64,000 nucleotides of DNA. It comes from Porphyrobacter sp. CACIAM 03H1 (GTDB lineage Bacteria > Pseudomonadota > Alphaproteobacteria > Sphingomonadales > Sphingomonadaceae). The position numbers and the translations under genes were made by a program. Where the stretch lies: positions 1,860,764 through 1,924,763 of the forward strand of contig NZ_CP021378.1 in assembly GCF_002215495.1 (NCBI RefSeq). The letters run 5' to 3'. Position 1 is the first letter of the stretch; every line of letters begins with the position of its first letter. Positions 9,210 through 23,999 of this stretch are shown piece by piece. The notes beneath the pieces were generated by a model, which made no database searches, had not been told where the DNA came from, and worked only from the letters and a program-made list of their open reading frames with translations.

Positions 9210-10199
9210 ATGAAGCTCGGGAAGCAGGGGCGCAAGGAAAAGGGCAAGCGCCGCAAGGAGAAGGCCCGCACGAAGGTTCCTCTGAGCGCGCATCCCGCCT
9301 TTGCCCCGCTGCTGGGCCTGTGGGGCGCGCTGCTCGGTGGACTGCCGGTGATGGTTTTGCCGTCTGAACTGGTCACCGAAGCGACCCGCGGAACCATGAT
9401 CGGCCTGTGGGACATCCCCGTTCAGCCGGTGCTCGCGGCGCTCAGCGCGCTGCTGGTGGGTACGTTGATGTTCGCGGGTGCGATGATGAAGTCGGGCGGG
9501 TTCCGCCGCGGCGCCAGCCCGCGCACGATCGTCGGGGCGGCGGCACGCCGCGTGCGGCCGATCGATCCCGTGCGTGACCTGGGGACGCGGAGCATCGACG
9601 ATCCGATCGAGACCATGCCCTTCGCCACCCCCGCCTGGCGCGACAGCGCCGTCGAGCCGGAGGAAGCAGGCGCGGACAGCGTTGCCGCAGCCGAGGCGGC
9701 GCCTGCCCCGCGCGAGCTCGACCTTGCCGAGTTCGCCCAGATCCCGGGCCGCAACGCGGTGTGGGTAGAGGAACCCGGTATGCCCGAAACCGGGGCCGAA
9801 CCGTTGACCGAGCCCCAGCCCGAGCCCTCTTTCGCGCCCGCTCCCGAACCCCTTGCGCCCGCCGCGCCGGTGACCGAACTGCGCCCCGCCGCCCCGCCAT
9901 CGCCGCCCGAGCCGGGCACCGCGGCGCTGGCGCGTCTGCGGGCCGTCCCGCCGAGCGAACTCAGCCTTGCCGAGATGGTCGAACGCTTCGCTGCCGCGCT
10001 CCAGGAACATCGCGACACGCCGCCCGCCCGGGCGCTGGGCAGCGCCGATCTCGCCGCGCGCGAGGCCGCGCTGGCCGAGGCGCTGAAGGCACTGACCGCG
10101 CTCAGCGGGGGCGTGCCCACCGACAGCCGGGCTGGCGAGCGCGATGCGCCGCTCCGTGCCGCACTCGCCCAGCTTCAGACCCGCCGCGGCGCCGCCTGA
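9210..10199 (+). CDS. uncharacterised membrane protein with Pro/Ala/Glu-rich tail
   Basis: 329 residues. A strongly basic N-terminus (Lys/Arg-rich, residues 1-22) precedes two hydrophobic segments (about FAPLLGLWGALLGGLPVMVL and PVLAALSALLVGTLMFAGAM), then a long cytoplasmic region rich in Pro, Glu and Ala (residues about 150-245) and two predicted helices at the C-terminus (ELSLAEMVERFAAAL; AREAALAEALKAL). I do not recognise a family. It starts 7 bp after the XrtA glycosyltransferase stop and is probably co-transcribed, so a link to glycan export or septum/envelope organisation is possible but unproven. Confidence 0.8.
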   Translation: MKLGKQGRKEKGKRRKEKARTKVPLSAHPAFAPLLGLWGALLGGLPVMVLPSELVTEATRGTMIGLWDIPVQPVLAALSALLVGTLMFAGAMMKSGGFRRGASPRTIVGAAARRVRPIDPVRDLGTRSIDDPIETMPFATPAWRDSAVEPEEAGADSVAAAEAAPAPRELDLAEFAQIPGRNAVWVEEPGMPETGAEPLTEPQPEPSFAPAPEPLAPAAPVTELRPAAPPSPPEPGTAALARLRAVPPSELSLAEMVERFAAALQEHRDTPPARALGSADLAAREAALAEALKALTALSGGVPTDSRAGERDAPLRAALAQLQTRRGAA

Positions 10200-10476
10200 G
10201 ACCGCCGAGAGCGCAAAAGCTGCAACCGAACGGCGCAGCCCATGCAGCGTGCGCAATCAAAAGATAGTCTGAATAGGTCTGCGAGAAATAAAACTTCGCG
10301 CAAAGCCATTGCCAAACCCGCTTCCTGTCGGCATGAGGGCCGCGAAAACGGACCCGGCCGGATCCTGAGCCAAGGCTCCGGCAGGCCCGTGCGACCTGCC
10401 CAAGGCGTGTTCCCCTGCATGAGCGATCATGGCCGGGGTGCGCGCCTGTCGGCATCTGACAGAACGGACTTGATGC
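10200..10476 (+). promoter_or_regulatory. gltB upstream region
   Basis: 277 bp without a gene. It is locally AT-richer around 10250-10310 (for example AATAAAACTT), a plausible promoter area for gltB. It contains an 11-base direct repeat CCTGTCGGCAT at 10324-10334 and 10445-10455. I cannot assign a regulator. Confidence 0.35.
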
Positions 10477-15117
<4,641 letters not shown>

Positions 15118-15130
15118 ATTGATAATGTCT

Positions 15131-15217
15131 CGTCATTGCGAGCCGCAGGCGAAGCAATCCAGAGCGGCACGGTGCGGCCCTGGATTGCCGCGGGGCCTTC
15201 AGCCCCTCGCAATGACG
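15131..15217. repeat. palindromic repeat family A, copy 1
   Basis: Nested inverted repeat. The outer arms are CGTCATTGCGAG (15131-15142) and CTCGCAATGACG (15206-15217); the inner arms are GCAATCCAG (15154-15162) and CTGGATTGC (15180-15188). It fills most of the gltB-gltD gap, so it is transcribed as an mRNA hairpin between two subunits of one enzyme. Other copies are at 41690, 42073 and 45799. Confidence 0.9.
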
Positions 15218-15240
15218 AAGTAAAACGAAGGTAACGACAC

Positions 15241-16677
<1,437 letters not shown>

Positions 16678-16689
16678 GGCGTCCTGCCC

Positions 16690-17163
16690 CTAGGTCCGGC
16701 GCGGCGCGAGATCGACGAAAGGCGCGAATTTCAGCTCGCGCTTGACGAAGCTCGTCTCGTAGCGGCGCACGATCGGCTCGCTTTCGAGCAGCGTTTCGAC
16801 GAGGTGATTGAACTCCGCCATGTCGCCGCAATCGAGCAGCAGCAGCAGATCGACCGTGCCGGCGAGCTCGTAGCAGAACTGCACCTGCGGCGCGGCGTCG
16901 AGCCGCGCGAGGAGGGCACGCTTGCCCTCCTGGTCGGCATGTTCGGTGAGCTGAAGCGTCACGATCGCGCGCAGCCGCTGCGCCGTAAGCCGCCGCGACA
17001 GCAGCGCGACTGTCGCGGTGATCCAGCCCTCGCTCCGCAGCCGCCGCAGCCGCCGGGCAATCGCCGACGGCGAGAGCGGAACGCTCTCGGCCAGCTTTTC
17101 AGCGGTCGCGCTATCGTCGCGTTGCAGGAGGTTGAGCAGGGCGCGGTCGAAGGAATCCAGCAT
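16690..17163 (-). CDS. Lrp/AsnC family transcriptional regulator
   Basis: 157 residues, the family's usual size. The N-terminal winged helix reads DRALLNLLQRDD then LSPSAIARRLRRLRSEGWI (recognition helix); the C-terminal RAM/AsnC ligand domain has LDAAPQVQFCYELAGTVDLLLLLD. These proteins form octameric or dimeric regulators that bind an amino acid. The start is ATG at 17163; a longer frame upstream runs through the S41 gene and is not real. It is divergent from an S41 peptidase across 105 bp holding two matching dyads, so autoregulation and control of the peptidase are likely. Confidence 0.93.
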   Translation of the reverse strand: MLDSFDRALLNLLQRDDSATAEKLAESVPLSPSAIARRLRRLRSEGWITATVALLSRRLTAQRLRAIVTLQLTEHADQEGKRALLARLDAAPQVQFCYELAGTVDLLLLLDCGDMAEFNHLVETLLESEPIVRRYETSFVKRELKFAPFVDLAPRRT

Positions 17164-17172
17164 GGCCTCTCT

Positions 17173-17209
17173 GTGCCAGATTTTGGCACGCGGTGCACGA
17201 AACTTGCAC
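17173..17209. promoter_or_regulatory. two 17-bp dyads, candidate Lrp/AsnC operators
   Basis: GTGCCAGATTTTGGCAC (17173-17189) and GTGCACGAAACTTGCAC (17193-17209) both fit GTGC-N9-GCAC, with a 6-bp and a 5-bp perfect arm. They start 20 bp apart, close to two helical turns, directly upstream of the Lrp/AsnC gene and in the divergent promoter region. Lrp-family sites are typically 15-17 bp dyads with a softer centre, often tandem. Confidence 0.6.
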
Positions 17210-17268
17210 AGACTTGCCCCGGCGATGGCGGTAGTGTGCTGCTGGACTAACACAGTAGAGGTTCGCAG

Positions 17269-18348
17269 ATGCATCGTGTCCTGCTGGCGGCCGCCGCCGC
17301 CGTTCTTCCGTTTTCCCCTGCTTCCGGCGAGGCCCCGGTCGCTCCCGCCGCGGCACAGGCGCCGGCGTTCGATCGCGCCGTGGCGCGCGAGGCGGTCGGC
17401 AGCCTCGCCGAGCGGCTCGAAGCGGATTTCGTCTTTCCCGAGGCAGGCAAGGCCTATGCAGCCATGCTGCGCGCCCGCCTCGCCGAGGGCGCCTATGACA
17501 GCTTTCCCGATCAGCGCGCCTTTGCCGAGGCGGTGACGACGGACCTGCAGAAGGTCCACCGCGACGGCCACCTGCGCGTCCATGTCGTCCCGCCCGAGGC
17601 ACGCAGCGGCCCGCCGCAGGAAGGGCCGGGCGGCGGCGGACCGGACCCGGCGCTCAACACCATCACCCGTTCGGGCTGGGAGGCGGACGGGGTGGCCTAC
17701 ATCGCATTCGACGCCTTCTTCGGGACGCCCGCCACGATGGCCGCGCTCGAGCGGTTCATCGCCGAGCACGCCGGCGCCCGCGCGCTGATCATCGACATCC
17801 GCGCGCACCGCGGCGGCGGGCTCGCCGAGATGGACCTGCTCTTCCCGCACCTCTTCACCACGCCGACGACGCTGGTGACGATGGACACGCGGGCCAGCGT
17901 GGTCGCGCGCATGGGCGGCCAGGGCCCGGCGGAGGGCCGCCTGCGCCGTGTCGCGGCGCCCGAGGGCGTGGTGCGCGACGAGCACTATGTCGAGCCGGCG
18001 GCGAACGGCGCCTTCCAGCGCAGCGCGATTTATGTGCTGACCTCGAAGCGCAGCGCCTCGGCAGCCGAACACCTCGCGCTGTCGCTGAAGCGGGCAGGCC
18101 GCGCCACGCTGGTTGGTGAGACGACCTATGGCGCGGGCAATTTCGGGGGCATGGTGCCGCTCGACAAGGCCTTCACCTATGCCGCCTTCGTGCCGAACGG
18201 CCGCACCTTCGATCCCGACACGGGGCAGGGCTGGGAAGGCACCGGGGTCGCGCCCGATGTCGCGGTTGCTGCCGGCGACGCGCTGGCGAAGGCGTTGGAG
18301 CTCGCAGGCGTGGCCGCTCCTGCCGCCGGGCAGACGACTGGCGAATAG
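17269..18348 (+). CDS. S41 family (C-terminal processing/tricorn-like) peptidase, exported
   Basis: 359 residues. It starts with a signal peptide (hydrophobic residues 3-20). The S41 core is seen in GWEADGVAYIAFDAF, ARALIIDIRAHRGGG and the nucleophile motif TSKRSASAAEHLALSL (Ser about 264), followed by GETTYGAGNFG. An N-terminal helical segment (EAVGSLAERLEADFVFPEAGKAYAAML) resembles the retinoid-binding-protein-like branch of S41, and no PDZ domain is apparent. It is probably a periplasmic serine hydrolase of unknown substrate. Divergent from an Lrp/AsnC gene and possibly regulated by it. Confidence 0.88.
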   Translation: MHRVLLAAAAAVLPFSPASGEAPVAPAAAQAPAFDRAVAREAVGSLAERLEADFVFPEAGKAYAAMLRARLAEGAYDSFPDQRAFAEAVTTDLQKVHRDGHLRVHVVPPEARSGPPQEGPGGGGPDPALNTITRSGWEADGVAYIAFDAFFGTPATMAALERFIAEHAGARALIIDIRAHRGGGLAEMDLLFPHLFTTPTTLVTMDTRASVVARMGGQGPAEGRLRRVAAPEGVVRDEHYVEPAANGAFQRSAIYVLTSKRSASAAEHLALSLKRAGRATLVGETTYGAGNFGGMVPLDKAFTYAAFVPNGRTFDPDTGQGWEGTGVAPDVAVAAGDALAKALELAGVAAPAAGQTTGE

Positions 18349-18378
18349 GGCAGCGCCGGATGTGACGTGGCGGCGCGG

Positions 18379-19071
18379 TCAGTCGAACCCGACGAAGCGC
18401 GCCGCCTCGGCCACGCTGCGGCGGGTGATCTTCACCGGGTTGGCCGGGAAATCCGGATCGGGCCAGCCCATCGCGACCGCCTTCATGATCACCTGATCGT
18501 CAGGGATGCCTGCATGTTCGCGCACCACCGGGCTTTGCATGATCCCTTGCGAGTTGATCACGCAGCCCAGCCCCCTGCTCCAGGCCGCATTGACCAGCGC
18601 GGTCGTCACCGCGCCGCAATCGAAGGGCGTGTCGTCGCTGCCGTCGAGCTCGCGGTCATAGGTGATGATGACGCAGACCGGCGCGTCGAACTGGCGGAAG
18701 CCTCGCAGCACCCAGTCCTGTCGTGCCTCCTTGTCGTCGCGGGCGATGCCCATCGCCTCGAACAACTGGATCGCGCAGCCCACCTGCCGGTCGCGGTGTA
18801 CGCCCTTGAAAGGTTCCCCCCGGCGGAATTCGCGGCTGTCGGGCTCGCCCGCCAGAATGCGCTCGGTGTTGCCCTTGCGGATGCGGTCGAGCGGCTCTCC
18901 GGTGATGACGTGGAAGTGATAGGGCTGGGTATTCATCGAAGAGGGCGAGCGCATCGCCATTTCAAGAATTTCCTCGATCAGCGCGCGCGGGACGGGCTTC
19001 TTCAGGTAGCCCCGGATGCTGCGCCGCCCGAGCACCACCTCGGCGTAAGTCTGGTCAGGCGTGCCGCCCAT
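18379..19071 (-). CDS. nitroreductase family protein
   Basis: 230 residues with the FMN-dependent nitroreductase fold: VLGRRSIRGYLKKPVP (FMN phosphate-binding Arg/Ser cluster), MRSPSSMNTQPYHFHVITG and the C-terminal GWPDPDFPANP. The dimeric flavoenzyme reduces nitro or quinone compounds with NAD(P)H. The ATG at 19071 is preceded by GGGAGAGAG; the longer frame to 19131 adds an unconserved leader. It converges on the S41 gene with 30 bp between stops. The natural substrate is not predictable. Confidence 0.92.
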   Translation of the reverse strand: MGGTPDQTYAEVVLGRRSIRGYLKKPVPRALIEEILEMAMRSPSSMNTQPYHFHVITGEPLDRIRKGNTERILAGEPDSREFRRGEPFKGVHRDRQVGCAIQLFEAMGIARDDKEARQDWVLRGFRQFDAPVCVIITYDRELDGSDDTPFDCGAVTTALVNAAWSRGLGCVINSQGIMQSPVVREHAGIPDDQVIMKAVAMGWPDPDFPANPVKITRRSVAEAARFVGFD

Positions 19072-19152
19072 TTTCGCTCTCTCCCGAATCTCTGTCGGGA
19101 GCCGTGCTAGCGCACCGGCAGCAGGGCGCAAAGGACGCTAGGGAATGGCGGA

Positions 19153-20373
19153 TCAGGCCGCCTCGGCGAGGCCCAGCTCCAGCCGATCCCAGATCTCGAC
19201 CAGCGCCGCGGTGAGCTCGTCCATCATCGCTTCGGTGTGGTGAGGGCCGGGGGTGAAGCGCAGGCGCTCGGTGCCGCGGGGGACGGTGGGGAAGTTGATC
19301 GGCTGCACGTAGACGCCGTATTCGGCGAGGAGGATGTCGCTGATCTTCTTGGCGCGGACCGGATCGCCGACCATCAGCGGGACGATGTGGGTGACCGAGT
19401 CCATCACCGGCAGGCCCGCTTCGGCGAACTTCAGTTTCAGCATCGCGGCGGCGCGCTGCTGGGCGTTGCGCTCGACCGAAGACTCCTTGAGGTGCCGAAC
19501 CGAGGCAAGCACGCCTGCGACCAGCACCGGCGAGAGCGAGGTCGTGAAGATGAAGCCGGGCGCATAGGAGCGGATGCAGTCCACCACCTTGGCGGACGCG
19601 GCGATATAGCCGCCCATCACCCCGAAGGCCTTGCCCAGCGTGCCCTCGATGATGTCGATGCGGTGCGCCGCGCCGTCGCGCTCCGAGATGCCGCCGCCAT
19701 GCGCGCCGTACATGCCGACCGCGTGGACCTCGTCGATATAGGTGAGCGCGTTGTACTTTTCCGCGAGGTCGCAGATCGCGTGGATCGGGGCGACGTCGCC
19801 GTCCATCGAATAGACGCTTTCGAAGGCGATCAGCTTGGGCGTGTCGATGTCGACGCTCGCCAGCAGTTCCTCGAGGTGGGCCACGTCATTGTGGCGGAAC
19901 ACCTTCTTCTCGCAGCCCGAATTGCGGATGCCGGCGATCATGCTGGCGTGATTCAGCTCGTCGGAGAAGATCACGCAGCCCGGCAGCAGCTTGGCCAGCG
20001 TCGAGAGCGTCGCGTCGTTCGACACGTATCCGCTGGTGAACAGCAGCGCGGCGTCCTTGCCGTGGAGATCGGCCAACTCGGCCTCGAGTTCGACATGCAG
20101 GTGCGTGTTGCCGCCGATGTTGCGGGTCCCGCCCGAGCCTGCGCCGACATCGTGGAGCGCGGCTTCCATCGCGCCGATCACCTTGTCGTGCTGGCCCATG
20201 CACAGATAGTCGTTCGAGCACCACACCGTGATCGGCTTGGGGCCGTTGTGCCCGTGAAAGCAGCGCGCATTGGGATAGGCGCCCTTGTTGCGCATGATGT
20301 CGATGAAGACGCGGTACCGGCCTTCCTCGTGCAGACGGTCGATCGCGGAATCGAAAATCTGGTCGTAGTTCAC
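19153..20373 (-). CDS. hemA: 5-aminolevulinate synthase
   Basis: 406 residues, the standard length. It condenses glycine with succinyl-CoA to ALA (C4 or Shemin pathway for heme), the route typical of alphaproteobacteria. Signatures are [21 protein letters not shown] at the N-terminus, [37 protein letters not shown] and the PLP lysine in [14 protein letters not shown]. The GTG at 20373 is the start that gives the family N-terminus; an open frame extends 54 codons further but is unconserved. Succinyl-CoA from the methylmalonyl-CoA genes later in the window feeds the same pool. Confidence 0.97.
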   Translation of the reverse strand: MNYDQIFDSAIDRLHEEGRYRVFIDIMRNKGAYPNARCFHGHNGPKPITVWCSNDYLCMGQHDKVIGAMEAALHDVGAGSGGTRNIGGNTHLHVELEAELADLHGKDAALLFTSGYVSNDATLSTLAKLLPGCVIFSDELNHASMIAGIRNSGCEKKVFRHNDVAHLEELLASVDIDTPKLIAFESVYSMDGDVAPIHAICDLAEKYNALTYIDEVHAVGMYGAHGGGISERDGAAHRIDIIEGTLGKAFGVMGGYIAASAKVVDCIRSYAPGFIFTTSLSPVLVAGVLASVRHLKESSVERNAQQRAAAMLKLKFAEAGLPVMDSVTHIVPLMVGDPVRAKKISDILLAEYGVYVQPINFPTVPRGTERLRFTPGPHHTEAMMDELTAALVEIWDRLELGLAEAA

Positions 20374-20547
20374 TCGCGTCTCGCTGCTCTCGCGGCCACC
20401 TTGCCGGGGCGGGCGCGGCTCCTGCTGTGCTGTTATCGTCCCGCCCAAACGTGCCAGAGGGCGGAAGGTTTCAGAGCGCGTATTTAAGGGCGGGCGGGCG
20501 CATTGGCTATCACGATCTTTGCGAGCGGCTCGCAAGGCGCCGCGGGT

Positions 20548-21348
20548 TCAGAAGGCCTCGGCCACCCCGAATCCGCGTGCGGCGAGGGCCTCCTCCAGCC
20601 CCTCGGCACCGGCCAGCGGGCCGGTGACGACGAAGCGGTCGGGCCCGGTCGCGGCAAAGCCCTGTCCCTCGAGCAGGTGGGCGATGCGCCGAGCGATCCC
20701 GTCCGCGCCGTCGACCTGCCGCACCTCGTTGCCGAAGGCGGCGGCAAGCTCGTCCGCCAGCAACGGGAAGTGGGTGCAGGCGAGCACCAGCGTGTCGATC
20801 TGGTCGGGGCCCGCCATCGCCGCCAGCCTGTCATGCACGTCGGCGATCAGCGCCGGGTCGACGGGCCGCCCGCGCAGCTTGGCCTCGGCGGCCTGCACGA
20901 GGCCAGGGGCGGCGACGCGCAGCAGCCGCTTGCCGGCGGCGAACTGCGCCTCGAGATCATCGACATAGGCTTGCCGGATCGTCGCCTCGGTGCCGACGAG
21001 GCCGATGGTGCCGGTCTGCGTCAGCGCCGCAGCCGGCTTGATCGCGGGAACGGTGCCGACCACCGGGATCTCCAGCACGTCGCGCACCATGCCGAGCGCG
21101 ATGGTGCTGGCGGTGTTGCAGGCGATGCAGGCGAGGCGCGGCTGCCAGCGTTCCGCCATCCGCCCCAATAGACCCGCCACCCGCGCGGCGATCTGCGCCT
21201 CGGTCTTGGTGCCATAGGGCAGGCCGGCAAGGTCCGCGGCATAGATCACAGGCGCTTGCGGCAGCACCTTGCGCAGCGCGTCGTAGACGGTGAGCCCGCC
21301 CACGCCGGAATCGAACAGCAGGATGGGGGAGGACGGGTTGTCCGACAA
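20548..21348 (-). CDS. murI: glutamate racemase
   Basis: 266 residues. It interconverts L- and D-glutamate to supply D-Glu for peptidoglycan. The catalytic cysteines are in CIACNTAST and LACTHFPLL, and the N-terminal FDSGVGGLTVY carries the conserved Asp-Ser. The C-terminal part is complete. It is transcribed away from a family B repeat that separates it from plsY. There is no overlap with hemA, which lies 175 bp downstream on the same strand. Confidence 0.96.
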   Translation of the reverse strand: MSDNPSSPILLFDSGVGGLTVYDALRKVLPQAPVIYAADLAGLPYGTKTEAQIAARVAGLLGRMAERWQPRLACIACNTASTIALGMVRDVLEIPVVGTVPAIKPAAALTQTGTIGLVGTEATIRQAYVDDLEAQFAAGKRLLRVAAPGLVQAAEAKLRGRPVDPALIADVHDRLAAMAGPDQIDTLVLACTHFPLLADELAAAFGNEVRQVDGADGIARRIAHLLEGQGFAATGPDRFVVTGPLAGAEGLEEALAARGFGVAEAF

Positions 21349-21356
21349 GAAAACCT

Positions 21357-21473
21357 CCGTTCGGGCTGAGCTTGTCGAAGCCCTGTCCTTTTCTTTTCAG
21401 GATCGGCCATTAGAAGAAAGTGCGGTGGTTGGGCAACGCCCAGCTACGCTTCCGACAAGCTCGGCACGGACGG
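21357..21473. repeat. palindromic repeat family B, copy 1 (degenerate)
   Basis: Left arm 21357-21380 has the core GGGCTGAGCTTGTCGAAG; right arm 21449-21473 has the imperfect complement TTCCGACAAGCTCGGCACGG. It occupies the murI-plsY divergent gap, so any promoters there overlap the repeat. The right arm is more diverged than in other copies. Confidence 0.8.
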
Positions 21474-21483
21474 GACTATTTCA

Positions 21484-22071
21484 ATGGATTTCGCTTTCGC
21501 CGCCCTTCTGGGCTTTGCCCTCGGCTCGATCCCCTTCGGCCTGATCCTCACCCGCGCGGCGGGGCTGGGGGATGTGCGGAACATCGGCAGCGGAAGCATC
21601 GGGGCGACCAATGTGCTGCGCACCGGGAACAAGGGCCTTGCTGCGGCGACCGTGCTGCTCGATGCGGCCAAGGCGGTGATCCCGGTTCTGGTGGCGAAGG
21701 CCGTCTGGCCGGGCACGGAGGGCATCGCGGCGGTCGCGGCGGTGGCGGGGCACTGCTTCACCCCGTGGCTCGCCTTCAAGGGCGGCAAGGGCTTCGCCAG
21801 TGCCGCCGGAGCCTTGGGCGCCCTCGCATGGCCGGCGATGCTCGCCTGTGCCGTGATCTGGGGCGCTACGCTGTTTCTCAGCCGGATTTCCTCGGTGTCC
21901 TCGCTCGTCAGCGTCATTGCCGCGCCGGTGGTGGCGTGGGGCCTCGGCTATCCGGAGGTTATCCCGCCGCTGATCGCCATCGCCGCGATCGTCATCGTCC
22001 AGCACCGGGCCAATATCGGACGGCTGATGCGGGGGGAGGAGCCGAAGCTAGGTTCCTCGGGCAAGGCGTGA
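21484..22071 (+). CDS. plsY: glycerol-3-phosphate acyltransferase (acyl-phosphate dependent)
   Basis: 195-residue integral membrane protein that acylates position 1 of glycerol-3-phosphate using acyl-phosphate, the first step of phospholipid synthesis. The three conserved PlsY motifs are visible: GSIPFGLIL with IGSGSIGATNVLRTGN, then AGHCFTPWLAFKGGKGFAS, and the later SRISSVSSLVSVIAAP. About five hydrophobic segments fit the family. The start ATG lies 10 bp after a family B repeat. dprA starts 16 bp after its stop. Confidence 0.96.
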   Translation: MDFAFAALLGFALGSIPFGLILTRAAGLGDVRNIGSGSIGATNVLRTGNKGLAAATVLLDAAKAVIPVLVAKAVWPGTEGIAAVAAVAGHCFTPWLAFKGGKGFASAAGALGALAWPAMLACAVIWGATLFLSRISSVSSLVSVIAAPVVAWGLGYPEVIPPLIAIAAIVIVQHRANIGRLMRGEEPKLGSSGKA

Positions 22072-22087
22072 CGGGGGCGCCCGTCTG

Positions 22088-23221
22088 ATGGAGCACCAGG
22101 GGTCGCAGCCGGTGCTCAGCCAAGCCGAGGCCTTCGCGCGCATCCGCCTGCTGCGCTCGCCCAACATCGGGCCGGTCAGCTACCGCCAGCTCATTGCCCG
22201 CTTCGGCAGCGCGGGGGCGGCACTCGACGCGCTGCCCGATCTCGCCAGCCGGGGCCGCGCGCCCTATCGACCGGCCAGCGCCGAAAGCATCGAGCGCGAG
22301 GTTCTGGCGGTGCGCAAGGCGGGGGCGCGTTACCTGTTCCACGACCAGCCCGATTATCCGGCGCTGCTCGGCGAGCTCGACTCCGCCCCGCCGATCCTCA
22401 CCTGTCGCGGCCGCCTCGCGCTGGCGAGCGAGCCCTGCGTTGCCCTCGTCGGTGCGCGCAATGCCAGCGCCGCCGCGGTCAAGCTCGCCCGCGATTTCGC
22501 CGCCGCGCTGGCCGAGGCGGGCTTCACCGTCGTCTCCGGCCTCGCGCGCGGGATTGACGGTGCGGCGCACGAGGGCGCGTTCCCGCAGACCATCGGCGTC
22601 ATCGCCAGCGGGATCGACATCGCCTACCCGCCGCAGCACGCCGAGCTTCAGGAACGCATCGCCAGCGATGGCCTGCTGATCGCCGAACAGCCCCCCGGCA
22701 CCGAGCCGCGCGGGCGGCACTTCCCCTCCCGCAACCGCATCATCGCCGGACTGGCTTCAGGCACGCTGGTGATCGAGGCCGCGCCGCAATCGGGCAGCCT
22801 CATCACCGCGCGGCTGGCGGGCGAGGCGGGGCGCGAGGTTATGGCGATCCCCGGCTCCCCGCTGGATGCCCGGGCGAGCGGGTGCAACCAGCTGATCCGC
22901 GAGGGCGCGGTACTGGTGCAGGCGCCCGACGAGGTGATCGAGCTGCTCCAGAGCTTCACCGGCGCGCCGCGTTCGCGCTTCCGGGTCGCCGATGGCCCGA
23001 GCGATTTCGATTATGCCGAACTCGCGAAGCTCGACTGGGGCGAGGCACGGGTGGATTTCAGCCACGACATCGCGCACCTGCTCACCAACGCGCCGGTGGA
23101 GGTGGACGAACTCATCCGACAGACGCAGGCCTCCCCTGCCGAGGTGCACATGGCGCTGCTCGAGCTGGAACTGGCGGGCGAACTGGTGCGCGAGGCGGAC
23201 GGGACCGTGCGGCGCGCCTAA
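22088..23221 (+). CDS. dprA: DNA-processing protein DprA
   Basis: 377 residues. It protects incoming single-stranded DNA and loads RecA during natural transformation. A helical N-terminal SAM-like region (LLRSPNIGPVSYRQLIARFG) precedes the Rossmann-like core: VALVGARNAS, VVSGLARGIDGAAHEGA, VIASGIDIAYPPQH and FPSRNRIIAGLASGTLVIEA. A C-terminal winged-helix DML1-type domain (AHLLTNAPVEVDELIRQT) closes the protein. It probably shares a transcript with plsY. Its stop overlaps the convergent sodC stop by 4 bp. Confidence 0.96.
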   Translation: MEHQGSQPVLSQAEAFARIRLLRSPNIGPVSYRQLIARFGSAGAALDALPDLASRGRAPYRPASAESIEREVLAVRKAGARYLFHDQPDYPALLGELDSAPPILTCRGRLALASEPCVALVGARNASAAAVKLARDFAAALAEAGFTVVSGLARGIDGAAHEGAFPQTIGVIASGIDIAYPPQHAELQERIASDGLLIAEQPPGTEPRGRHFPSRNRIIAGLASGTLVIEAAPQSGSLITARLAGEAGREVMAIPGSPLDARASGCNQLIREGAVLVQAPDEVIELLQSFTGAPRSRFRVADGPSDFDYAELAKLDWGEARVDFSHDIAHLLTNAPVEVDELIRQTQASPAEVHMALLELELAGELVREADGTVRRA

Positions 23222-23763
23222 CCCTTGGGGAAGATCACCCCGCAGGCCTGCCGCCCGCCGCTCGAGTCCATCGTGCGATAATCGTCGGTCGCGGCGTGGA
23301 TGATCACCGCCGCGCCGTCCGCATCGCTCAGGCTGTGGGGCAGGGCATCGCTGGCGGGGCCCTTGATCGTCACCTTGGGTACGAAGAACTCTGCGCGCGC
23401 CGTGCCGTCATCGGCGACGTCGAGATTGGGTAGGTCGCCCGCGTGATAGCCGCCCGCGGTGTGGAAGCCGTGTTCGGTATCGGCGGGGTTGAAATGGCCT
23501 CCGGCGGCCTGGAAATCGGGCGTGCAGGCGCCGGTCTGGTGGATGTGGAGCCCGTGCTTCCCGGCGGTCAGCCCGCGCACGTCGACGCGCATCACCACGC
23601 CGTGCTCGGCCTGGGCGAGGCTGATCGTGCCCACCTCGCTGCCGTCGGCAAGGCGCATCGCGGCGACCGTCGTCTTTTCGGCGGAGGAGGGGGCGGGATC
23701 GTTCGCGAGCGCGGGTGCAGCGGAGGCGAGCAGGGCGGCGGCAAGGGCAAGGGGGCGGTTCAT
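23218..23763 (-). CDS. sodC: superoxide dismutase [Cu-Zn], periplasmic
   Basis: 181 residues with a signal peptide (LALAAALLASAAPALA). Copper ligands are in GLHIHQTGAC and the bridging-His/zinc region in GGHFNPADTEHGFHTAGGYHAGDLPNL; the second disulphide Cys is near GGRQACGVIF. It removes superoxide in the periplasm. It converges on dprA with a 4-bp overlap of stop codons, so the two transcripts are antisense at their ends. Confidence 0.95.
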   Translation of the reverse strand: MNRPLALAAALLASAAPALANDPAPSSAEKTTVAAMRLADGSEVGTISLAQAEHGVVMRVDVRGLTAGKHGLHIHQTGACTPDFQAAGGHFNPADTEHGFHTAGGYHAGDLPNLDVADDGTARAEFFVPKVTIKGPASDALPHSLSDADGAAVIIHAATDDYRTMDSSGGRQACGVIFPKG

Positions 23764-23999
23764 CGTCAGGGGCTCCTTCGTATCACCCGGACGCTACGCC
23801 TGCGGGCGAGGCAGTGTTCCGGACCGGCACGGCAGGGCGGGCAACCGCGTCGGCGGGGCGATCATGCGCGCCTCACCCCTCGCGCGGCTTTCCAAAGCTC
23901 ACCGCCGCCCGCCCCTTCGCGCAAGGCGGCTTGACTTGGCCGGAGCTTCCTCGCCACCCTCGCGCACACGTACACGTAAGGGACAGTCCTCCTCTCGCC

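Noticed and set aside
21444..22005. Minus-strand frames opposite plsY
   Set aside because: Low-complexity antisense translations; plsY has all three family motifs.
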